64,000 nucleotides of DNA, from NCBI GenBank assembly GCA_015143295.1, contig CM026571.1, positions 8,994,501-9,058,500 of the forward strand, in the 5' to 3' direction. Shown here in pieces: positions 39,001-51,000 of the stretch; position 1 is the stretch's first letter, and each line of letters starts with the position of its first letter. The translations under genes were made by a program, and so were the position numbers. Below the pieces are notes generated by a model. It saw nothing but the letters and a program-made list of their open reading frames with translations, did not search any database and was not told where the DNA came from. The stretch comes from Tetracentron sinense. Its lineage: Eukaryota; Streptophyta; Magnoliopsida; Trochodendrales; Trochodendraceae.

Positions 39001-42000
39001 TGATACCAGTTCCTCTTTTAAAGCTTTCCATAGGATGATGTGCACTCAGTTTGATACTAAACTTAAGATTCTATATGTTTCGACAATGGTATGGAATATC
39101 TGAGTGGAGACTTGTGTACATATTTTACTACCATAACATTGTTCACCAAACCACTTGCATTAACTCTCCAACAAAATGAAGCGGCTGAACGTAAGAATCA
39201 ACACTTTCTTGAGATTACTTGATCCCTTCTCCTAGCCATGAATGTTTTCCAACTATAAAAAGCCTTACTTTTTGCAACTTTTCTTATGAATTAGATGCCT
39301 TCTTAGATTTTGGGCTACAAGGTCTCCCTCGATATTCTTTCTCCTACCGCTTCTCGTTTCCTTATACCACCCAAAGTTCTTTGTTCATATTCCTAAACTT
39401 GACCACACCAAACGTGCGGTCAAATGTGTCTTCTGTGGGTGTTTCCCCACTTAGAAAGGTTAATAAGTGTTACCACCCCCCTTCCAAGAGCAGGTTTGTT
39501 TCCATGGATATCTCCTTTGTTAAAGACACTCCTTACTTCCCTATTTCGAAGACTCCTCTCCGGGGGGGAGCATGTAGATGATGTTGAAGAGCTGTCTTCT
39601 ACTTTTCCTCTTTCACTTTCTATTTTTGATTGACGTTCATGATTCTCCTCTTGAATGTTTGGAGCAAGAAGGTTTATTCGGAGGCCTACTCTCGACGACT
39701 AAGACCTATATCTCATGACCCTTGCCAACATGCATTCTTAGATCCTGTAGACCCAAGTAATGATGATAACTCCGAATTTGTTCCTATGGATGACTCCGAT
39801 CTCGCTATTGCTCTTGGAAAGAGAGTTAGATCCAGCACTCAACATCCCATTTCAAACTCTGTGTTTTACAACTCCTTATTTGCTTCCTATCGTTTGTCTC
39901 TTCCTTGTCTTTTGTGTCTTTGCCTTATAGTGTGTTTGGTGCGTTTGTCCATCCTAAGTGGAAGGATGCGATTTAGGAGGAGATGGAGGGTTTTGAAAAA
40001 ACTAGCACTTGGGTGTTCACACTCAAACACAAATTGAAGGGCTTGGGGAAAGATACAAGCTAAGACTGGTAGGTGAGGGGTTCACTCAAACTCATGGAAT
40101 TGATTACCATTAGACTTTTGCCCCTATTTCAAAGATGAATTCCATCTAGGTCATTATTTCTATTGCAGCCAATCAAAACTGGTCCTCCTATCAGCTTGAT
40201 GTGAAGAATACCTTTCTTCATGGAGACTTAGAAGTCTATCTAAACGTCCCTCTTGAGTTCAGGTTTCCCACTGCTCAAGGGAATGTGTGAAAATTAAATG
40301 CATTGTATGGTATAAAGCAGTCTCCTTGGGATTGATTTGAAAGGTTTAGTTGAGTGATGAAGAGGTTGGGGTACACTCAAAGCCAAGCAAACCATACTCT
40401 ATTCATTCGGCATTATCAGGAGAAGATGAAAACTCTCATTGTGTATGTAGATGACATAGTGTTGACAAGGAATGATGAACATGGAGTAAGGAGGTTGAAG
40501 TCTCAACTGGTTACAGAGTTTGAGATTAAGACTTGGGGAAATTGAAATACTTTCTTGGAATAGAAGTTGCTAGATCAAAGAGATGTATCTTTATTTCCTA
40601 AAGGAAGTACACTCTAGATCTCCTTACAGAGACATGGATGTTGGGTTGTAAACCGATGGATGTTCCTATAGAGAAGAACCATAAACTAGCAAAAGATAGT
40701 GGGGAATTGCTTGGTGATACAGGAAGGTAGCATTGACTTGTTGATCATCTTATCTACCTCTCTCACTTGCCCTAATATAGCCCATTTAGTGAGCGTAGTG
40801 AGCTAGTTTATGCATACCCCAAAAAACTCTCACCTAGAGGTGGTTTAAAAGATTCTCCGATACATGATGATGCAAATTGGGCGGGATCTATGTCTGACAG
40901 AGGATCTGCCTCCAGGTATCCTATGCTTGTTGGGAGAAACCTTGTAACTTGGAGAAGCAAAAAACATGTAGTTGTTGCAAGGTCTAGTGCTGAGGTTGAG
41001 TTTAGAACCATGACTCATAGGATATGTGAACTACTTTGGTTGAAGGCTCTCTTGAGGGAGCTAGGTTTTTCTGTAGATAAGGCAATGAACCTATACTGTC
41101 ACAACAAAGCCGCGATCATCATTTCTAATAATCCAGTGCAACACGATAGACATAAGAAAGCATATTGAGGTTGACCGACACTTCATAAAGGAGAAACTTA
41201 TTTCTGGGGAGATTTGCACTCCTTATGTGAGGACAAAAGATCAACTCATGTATGTCTTAACCAAAGGGGTTCTTAGCTATCGTCTGCATGATATTCTTGG
41301 CAAGATCGACATGTGTGACATAAACACACCAGCTTGAGAGGGGGGGGAGTGTTGTAATTGTTATTTTGGGCTCTTTCATTATGTCTCTTATTATTTATAC
41401 CCGTTGGGCCTTGGGTCCATTTATGTAAATCTTTTCCTTTGTTTGAATAAAAATTTATTTGAGAGGAGAGATCTCTCTTATTCTCTCTTTCCCTCTTCCC
41501 TCTTTCCATCTCTCTTTCAAACCCTAACTAGCATAAAACCACCAAGCACTAACCCACTAAAAGCCCCTGCAAATTAAGACCTAGCTGGCCCATAAAGATA
41601 TTTTGCAGGTGTATGATAATAAGACTTTGATCGATGAGCCACCAAACATTGAAATTCAAGGCTTGCACCATAAAGTGGAAAGAATTAAAGAGTCACGGTG
41701 GAAGGAAGACTGCTTGTGATTCACAATGATATTTTTTTAGTAAATGAGCTCTTGACGGCTTACCTGTGTACCAAACACCTCATATGGTACGCAATCAAAA
41801 CATGAAGCAATTCTACGTATATAATTTCCAAATTGGATCACAATATGAAGTTAAGTCTGTGCAACCTGCGGGACAGCCTGTTCATGAAAACTAGGCATGC
41901 AGGTTTAGAACACAATGATCAGCTTGGCACCAGATTACTGGAAGCCCATTTGTCTATTTTGGAACTCCCAATAGCATTGCGGTTTTGTTTTATTCAAGGG

Positions 42001-45000
42001 ATACTGCTTGGGGTTATTTCATCAGCTGCTTATGGCCGAAAATATTTGGTGCCACTCCAAGAGCTGTGATTGGATTTTTTTTTTGATTGGTAATAGAGAT
42101 TCATATAATATAAGCGATAAGAGAAGTACAAGGAGGGGCGAGGGATCACAAGAAAGTGAACCCAAGGCCAAAAGACTAACTATGAAGAGAGAGCAAAATA
42201 ATACAAGACAGAGTTTAGCCATGCTGTGTCAAAATTCTCCAGGATGGAGCACCAATGCATTAGGAGGTGTCCAGCTCTATAACAAGTGTGTGCATGGGAT
42301 GAGGGGGAGTCGTCGGAGACCTGCAAATTTTGTTCTTTCCATAGGGACCATGCTATCGAGGCAAGTAACAAAGGGCCCCCTTCGAAACCCTCTTCCCCCA
42401 AGAGCGCTGAGAACTCACAAGATAAGAAGTCCCGAAAGGGTGGGGAAAGACCCAGCTGATTCCCGGTTGGGTAAGGAAGTAGCTCAAAACCTTATGGGTG
42501 AAAGGGCAGGGGCAGTGCAGTACTTCTCTAGACTTTTCCATCAATAATTATTACCTGTGTTTATCATATTGCTTGTTTCTTACTTAGTTTTGATATTTTC
42601 AAGCTAGGAATAGGGTAAAGTTATACGTTTAAGAGCCTCCTTTAGTTATTAAATTTCATATAAGTTATTAATACTTCATGCTTATTCTTGTAAGATAAAT
42701 TTCATCCCATCAGTTTTACTATGTGAAGATGTGCTATTGAGTGGCTGAAGATATAAACAGATCTCTACTTCTAGCATATCCAATTTCTAGTTATTTTTTT
42801 ATATACATATCACATTCACATATATTATTTCATATAGGAATAGTGTAAGGTTATACGATTAACGGCTTCCTTTAGTTATTAAATTTCATATAAGTTGTTA
42901 ATACTACATGCTTATTCTTATATGATAAATTTCATCCCCATCAGTTTTACTTTGTGAAGATGTGCTATTGAGTGGCTGAAGATATAAATAGATATCTACT
43001 TCGAGCATATCCAATTTCTAGTTTTATTTATTTATTATTATATCACATCTATTATTTCATATACTTTTAACACATTCACATCTATCAACATTGCAGATTT
43101 GGTTCTGCAAGAGCTGTTAATCGGCGGTATATCAGTGATTGTGTGCCACTTAAAATACGCATGCAGGCTTCTGCTGGATTTGTTAGTGCCAGTGCTCTTG
43201 GGATGGCATGTGGTCCCGCTCTTGCTGGTTTACTTCAAACTAATTTTAAGATTTACAAGATCACAATTAATGATAACACTTTACCTGGCTGGGTTATGGC
43301 TGTGGCATGGCTAATCTATTTACTGTGGCTGTGGATTTCTTTTAAAGAACCTTCTCGTGAGACTGAAGAGAAGCAAATGTCACACGAAGCTAATACCGGT
43401 ATGTCAACTTGGATATCACCCTACTTGGATGATGCATATTGTGATGTATGCTTATGATCATCTTAATATCTCATGTTTAAATATTTAAATTGGTTTGGTT
43501 TATCTCTTAATTTGTTACTTGAAGGATTAGCTTCTGAGGTATCTAACATGCTCCTTTATCATAGATGAAAATTTTCCAGGCCGCTTTAAAAGCTCATACA
43601 CGTTATATTTTCATGATAACAGGTCTTCCTCTTAGTATTTGTTTTTCAACTTGAATTATTTGGTGGCCTTCTTGATGATTCTGGTCATGTTTTTATTTGC
43701 AAAAGTATACTGGCCTTCCATCAATAATTCCATTTATTATCTATAGTTATATGTACGCATGCTGTGATATAATATACTCGATTTTGTTACAGGTCTAATC
43801 AGAAATTTTATAGAACCTCACAAATGTGTAGTTCAAAACTTTTCAAAAAAGTATCTGACATTATATTTTGTAATCATAAATTCCAATTGTTCCATCATTT
43901 CAACATTTTGAGGATATTTATTAACTTTTGATTTGTAATTGTCAATAGGTATATGCAATTTTCAATAGGCAAACTAAAAAATTCAAGAAAAAACAGAGAA
44001 GTTTGGGAAAATCTTTGTCAATACATAGTGAATGCCTAGAAGCTCCATCTTTAGCAAGGCTATTATGTTTTTTTTTTTGGATTGGTAAAAAGGCAATTAT
44101 ATAAAAGAGGAGAACAAGATACAAAGGGGTTCACAAGAAGAGTGAACTCGATAAGAAACTAAACACAAGCGAAGAGATCCTGAGAGAACAAAGATGAATA
44201 GAGAGTCAAATCCTTGCATATAGAAATAAAACTATGATCTCTAGTTATCTAGCCAATAACCCTAGCCTCTCTTGCAGAGAGCCAAGATGAAAGAAGGTGC
44301 ATAGCCCTTACACAAAGCTGATCTTGATCAAGGGATAAGAGTTCGAATACTCTCCTTCCAAATGGACCAGACAATAACCCCTGGGGTAAAGCTCTGGGCT
44401 TCCTCCAAACAACCCTCCACCTTAACCGAATGCCAACACGATAAGAAATTCCTTAAAGTGCGAGGGAAAACCCACCGAAACCACGAAAGAAACTGACCCC
44501 ATATCCCAAAAGCAAAAGAGCAATGCAAAAGAAGATGATCGACTGATTCCTCCTGTTGGAGGCACATGTAACAACCATTTGCCATCTTCCAAGCTCTATT
44601 TTGCAAGTGGTCACAAGTGAGTATTTTGTCAAGTGCTGCCAACCAGAGAAAGAAGAAACTTTGGATGGGATTCTCTGGTTCCACACCTGCTTATGCGGGA
44701 AGAGACCTCCTTGAAGAGCTCTAGAGGCCTTGTAGGGAGATCTCATTGAAAACTGGCCCCTTGCTTTCACATGACCAAATCCTGACATCACCTAGACGAG
44801 GGAGAATGTTAGCGAAGTGGAGACGCTCCAACATTCTAGATACACTATCAAGCTCCCAATCCTGAAGGTTGCGTCTAAACTCTAAACCTCAGACACTATG
44901 ATATATTGTTATTGATCCTCTCAAAGCAAGATTCCACAGAAGCGTTCCTATCTGCCGCTGTCCACAAATCTCTAAACTCTTCCTTTAAAGATAGGTGTCC

Positions 45001-48000
45001 ACACCATCTGTCCGACCAAAATTTAACATCGCTCCCTGATCCTACTCGGAATGAAATATGTCTGGAGAAAACTTGCCAGCTTTTCATGATGCCTTTCCAA
45101 AGGCCACAACCATGGGATCCACAGATGGGCTTGGGATTCCATCTCGAAGCCTCTCCATACTTATGAAAAATAGCTTTTCGTATTTATGTAAAATAACTTT
45201 TCGCCACAAGGACTCTTTTTCAGAATCAAACCTCCATAACCATTTACCTAGAAGAGCTTTGTTACACTCCACTAGAGGACGAACACCCATCCCCCCTTCC
45301 TCGAAGGAGAGGCAAATAGACTTCCAAGCCACCAAATGAGATTTCTTAAGGCCATCTCTATCAGTCCATAAGAAATTGCGTTGAATCCTTTCCAATACTT
45401 TGGCCACTGATGATGGGATGATGAAAATTGAAAGAAAATATATCGGTAAATTGTTAAGGCAACTTTTGAGGAGAGTTAATCTTGGATAAATGCAGTGAAC
45501 TCCACCCAGACAACCTGCTCTGGAATCAATCTATCATTGGATCCAAGATCGCCTTATTCTTGAAACCAGCCCCTAATAGTAGGCCCAAATAAGATGCTGG
45601 GAGGGATTCTTGCCTGCACCCCAAAACTGCTGCTAACTCCAAAAGATTCGGCACTTCCCCAATCCCGAAAATCGTGATTTTTCCCAGATTAACTCTTAAT
45701 CCTGACACTGCCTCAAAACTTCTTAGGAGACATCTAAGGATTGCTATTATGCTTCTTAGATGGTGCTTCTAGGTAATTTGTGGAAAGTTTTGCAAGTCAG
45801 TGAAAACGAAAATTTGGTTGAATTATTGAAGTTCGTGCTGAAGTTTGGGATTTTTCTGTTGATTATTTGCAAAATTAAATAAAAACCATGGAATATTTTT
45901 GGTGAAACTTTAAACTTCAGGAAATGGTAAAGCAAACATAAATACACACTTACGGATAAAAATGCTAAAAACCAAAGTACATAAGTGATGAATTTGGAAT
46001 TAAGGAAAGACATGCACTGGTAGCAGTTGTATAATATTTCATATTTGGATGTAACATATAAAAAAATTGTTTGATACGTCCTAGATACTCAAAATATAAA
46101 ATACTTTATACTAACTCAAACGGATTAAAATAGTATTTAATTAAAAAAATCAGCCAATCGATATATGTTCAGACATACATAAAATACTAAAATTACACCT
46201 AATATGGACTACATTTATCATTTTATAATTAAATGAGATTTATGTTAATATTTATTAATTATTTTTATTCATAAAATAAAACAAAGGTGCAATGATAGAA
46301 AAGTTAAAATTTTCACATGGAATATATTTAAATTAAGCCTAAAGATTCAATAAACACTACTTCGATTCCAAGTGGGTAGAGGTCTAGAGGATTAGAGTTT
46401 AGGTTTTGGAAAGATTTGTTGTGTGAATCAGCAAAACTAAAGGATGAATTTGGCAACATTTTCCTTTTAGCTCTTGACAAGGATGCTCTAGTAGTAGATT
46501 GTTGGGAATTGAGCTCGGGCGGGGTGGCATGGTGTCCAAAAATGAGGAGAGATTTGAATGACTGGGAAATAGATGACATGGGTCATCTATTGGAGTGTCT
46601 TAGTACTGCCTCTCCATGTTCTTCAGAATGTGGACTGTAGGATTTGGTCTAAAGGTCACGATGGTCGGTTTTCAGTTAGATTAGATTATTGACATATTAA
46701 AAAGTTGGGTTTGAGAATAATTTGGCAGGGGTCTAGTTCCGAATAATTTGGCAGGGGTCTAGTTCCGAATAAATTGGCATGAATTGGGTTTGAGTTCGAG
46801 AATAATAAAGAGAGTAACGTGGGAATGAAATAAAAAAAACAAAGTTAATAATAATAAAGAGAAAGTAACATAATACCAACCATAATTACCAAGTCCGAAT
46901 TTAAGAATCATTCGTCTAGGGATTTTTTTCTAAAAAAAGCCAAAATTTAGAAAATTAAAAAATGGATCGATTAAAAATCGAGCAAGATATGAAAAATGTG
47001 AAACAAGATTACTAATTACGAAAATTATAAATAAACATATTTCATATATTAGATATTTATTCGGGATTTTTTCAGAAAGTCGTGGATAATTTGTGTTTGA
47101 TTTGTTAAATTCACGACTTTTTGAAAAAAACATGATTTTTTCAAAAAGCTATGAATAGTTTGGGAATCAATCGTTTGACGAAAAAATTGATTATTAATTG
47201 GGAGTTTTTGAAAAAATTGGAGAGCTTTGTTAATATGATCATTGGTAGTCATCCGGCTTGGCATCTTCAGTCCCATTTCCTTATGGGATTGTGTGGAATA
47301 TAAGCTTTTCCTCCAAGGTATCTTTTTTTTTATACAATGCTTCTTTGAATAAATTCTCACTTGTGATCACTTGAAAAATTAGAGGATGGCTAACCGCCGT
47401 TTTTTGTGCATGTGCGAGAAAGAGAGTGATTCATTTGTTTTGCAATGTCCCATTGTGCATGGTATTTGGAGTTTTTTCTTTTGTAGAATCAACATGGATT
47501 TGGGTCTTCCCTTTTTCCTTCTTGGACTTCTTATCTTGCTTGTCTTAAATTAGTGCAGATAGAATTAGGGAGATAGTGTAGTTGCTGACTCGTTGCTCCC
47601 TGGAGCTATAGCATGGTCCATCTGGAAAGAGTGGAATAAGAGTGTTTGAGGCATAGTTGCTGGGAAGCTCATTCTTGCTTCTCATTTCTCCTTTAGTGGT
47701 CAAAGGAGGTTATGTATCTAGGAACTGATGGGATAGACCTGAGTCTAAAGTCCAAATCATAGATTCTAAGCAAGTATCATTTGATTGAAACCTAAAAGCA
47801 CCTATTTCTCAACAAATATTTCATGTAAGAAACATTTTTAGGAATGGTTGGCCATCTTAATATAATGGGAATGAAATACTTATATCTTATGTCTCGCTTC
47901 CCATTTCCTAAGGAATTTTTTAAGTCTCGTTTCCCGCTTTCGCTTCGCTTCTCGTTTTGACCTCTCGCTTTTGTAACTATGGTTTGAGCCTTGAGGACTC

Positions 48001-51000
48001 TACATCTCTTTCACCCCGCATGTACTCATGGATAAAACAACTCTTTCTGGGCTGGAGTTCAGTTAGGTGACCAATTGAGGACGTGAGCGAGGTGATGGGA
48101 TGAGTTCTAGTTTCTATGAGTAGTCAGCGAGGACATTGCTAGTGAATATTTTTAAGTGGCGTATCTCTATTTTCAGAGTTCACTTGTAAATTCATTATAG
48201 TTATTCGTAGTTATGTACTTTAGTTCAGTTCTGATACAAATTTGATCACCAATCCAAAAAACCCCATAAAAGTTACCTTTCAAGAGGTTTTCCCCAAAAA
48301 AGTTGTCTCCACGGAGTCCTACGTTGATCCTAACTTCCTTTGAGTGTATTTTCACTCAAGAGCCTCAAATAGAGTGAAAGGTGAGGAAAGAAATAAAAAC
48401 ACTAAGAGAAACCTTAGAAACTAAAGTGTTTCGGCGAACTATTGAAACTCGTTAAAACTTTGACTTATTTATAATTAAAAAAATTTCAATTTCTTGTGAT
48501 ATTTTAGAAGTATATGGTAATTTGCAAAATATTATGAATTTGGAAAAATTTTGACGAATTATTGTAAAATAATTAATTCCATGAATCAATAATTCGCTGA
48601 CATGCGAAGAGCAATAATTTGGCTGAATTATTGCTGTTTCACACCAATTTTCATGCTGCTTCTAGGCCGCTCTACAAAATATCAAAACTATCCACAATAT
48701 TGAGGATATGGTCTATGATATTAGCTAACCTCTAACTACCCAAGGTCTTGCTTGATGCTGAAGCAAGGGCATTGGAGGAATCACCTTCAGCTTTAAGAGG
48801 GTCTTTGAGGAAAGCTTTAAATTTTTTTTGACTTTCAATATGGCTAATACCTCATTGTGATTTCTTCCGACATGGAAAAGTCTCTTTCTCCTTTGTCCAT
48901 CTTAGAAAGTACTTCTGATTTATGTGGTGTAGCCATGTAGGACAGAAGCGTAAATGATGTTGAGTATTGAGTTCTTAAGGGATGAGAGGCTGTGAATGAA
49001 AAAAAATAACCAAATAAAGAAGGGGAAGAGAAGGGAGGATATGAAATAGTATCACTACTTCTATATGAATCTTAGAGCAAGTCTCATCAATGTAGGCTTC
49101 CAAAGGATGGAATCGCACCACCTAATGCAAGGAATCACACCTTATGAAAATGACTAGGAGATTGATGGCTTTGTTGATCTAATAAATCTCCTGAACGTGG
49201 TAAGGCCAAACACTCTAGCTAGAGAGTCGCTAGTCGTTGGACTAGGGATAGTAAAAGACCATTTCTCAATTGAATCGGTTTCATATGAATAACAGATTTA
49301 GAAAGAATCCTTAGTCTAATCACGGAAAAATAGATGGTGGATAAATGATTTATGTTCTTTTCTGAGGTGAAAATCATTTTTTTGCTTCATTTCCCTTCAG
49401 ATAGATGGATTTAGCAACAATTCCTCTCTTTTTATAGTCTAGTGGGCTTTCCCTCCTACATTTTTGGATGATTTGGATCCCCCCTTGGGCGTAGTATGGT
49501 CCATGTTGCCGGAGTCTATTTGTTCGTGTGAATAGGAGGAGAGAAATATGAGGATATTTGACAATGTGTCTCTAGCACGAAGGAGAGGACTTGGTTATAT
49601 TATATATTACCAACCTCTTGTTGGCCTGGTTTTCTCACAGACAGGTGTTTTGTTGATTTTGTTTTGGATGCTTTCTTTTACCTGACTTAGTGGTGGTAGT
49701 GTTTTTGGCCCTCCTTTCTCTTTTTTGGTAGGATATTCTTTATAGTTTCAACAGTGATAGGGGTTGAAGATGGAGAAATAGATGTATACTTCGAGTAAAA
49801 ATTCCAGAATAAAGTTGCAAGTTATGGGATTCAATAATAAACCAACTCCTCAATTAGAATCAGCAAACATATCATGACCGGTTAGGTTCGGTTGACTTTG
49901 TAATTTAAACTCAAATAGGATGCAATTTTCGTCTAACCTCTTTGAGAATTGTCCTACTTGATTTATGGGTACAGATGATTTTTTTTTTTGAACTTTTAAC
50001 AACACACCCTTTCATGAATCTACCTACATTCTGAAATCCGAGACCAAGGTTTGAAATCCTCACAAAATTTCACAAAATCCTGGTTTCGTTCCCACCCCTC
50101 CAAATCGAAATGAAGCATATTTTGGAATTGCAGATTTTGGCCAAAATTTTGGATTTTTAGGGTGAAATTTTGTAATTTTGGCGAGATTTATTTTTAAATA
50201 ATAATAATATTATTTTTTAATAAAATTCCGAAATATTCCTTGATATTTCATGAAATTTTGATTTTTTTTAAAATAAAATAATAATATTTATATAAATATA
50301 TAAAATTTTAATAAAATATTATTTCGACCGAATTTTTCCAAAATGTCGACCGAAATTTTGTAAAAATATTTAAATTTTAATAAAATATTAAAAAATATAA
50401 ATTCTGAAATTTTGTTGAGAAATCCAAAAATTTTAAAATTTCGATTTGGGTTGGATGCAGAGGCGGAGCCAGGAATTTCTTCCGGGGGGGGGGGGCTAAC
50501 AATGAGGTTTGGGGCTTAGCCCCTGGAAAACAAAATTTAGGGTCAAGTTTGTGGGTCATCTCGTCTCTTTGTCTATTCGTAAAGAATATTTTTGAGCAGT
50601 GATTAGCGACCTGAGGTCTACTGCCTAACTTACCACAGTGTCCTCGTGTCCCTTTTAACACTCCTTTAACCCTAGTTAAGCTTTAACTAAATTAAAGTTA
50701 AGATTTTTGTAGTTTTTTTTTTTCTTGAAAACAAGATTGGATTGCTTACCTTTAAGTGTGAGTGAATCTTAACCACAATTGGTGAGAGTGAAAAAGTTGG
50801 GCGTGGACCCATGAGGACTGGCCATTTCGTTACATATGGAAACTGCCAGTAAGTCAAGCATTTTTTTATGTTGTTTTACAGTTAGGGGCAGCTGTTCATT
50901 TACTAATGCCTATGTCATCTTAAACTAAACAATATAATATAAAACTTACTTTTTTGTTTTAGTTGAAGGGGTAATTGCTCTCTTCCCATGTCTACACCCA

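Larger units (their letters stand above)
34721..43096 (+). other. Intron 7, 8.38 kb
   Basis: Separates MFS segments after residue 349. From 34721 to 36249 nothing recognisable was found. A Ty1/copia fossil fills 36250-41556. 41557-42065 shows nothing. An antisense L1 tail is at 42066-42546, and a diverged direct duplication lies just before the acceptor (42604-43025). Confidence 0.88.

Noticed and set aside
44030-45790. Palindrome around the L1 insertion (CCTAGAAGCTCCATCT versus AGATGGTGCTTCTAGG)
   Set aside because: The similarity covers only about 25 bp with mismatches and fades quickly, so a MITE target is possible but not convincing.
47840-47990. Possible MITE end TTTGTAACTATGG preceded by CGCTT words
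   Set aside because: Only one end could be seen; no matching inverted end or target duplication was found upstream.
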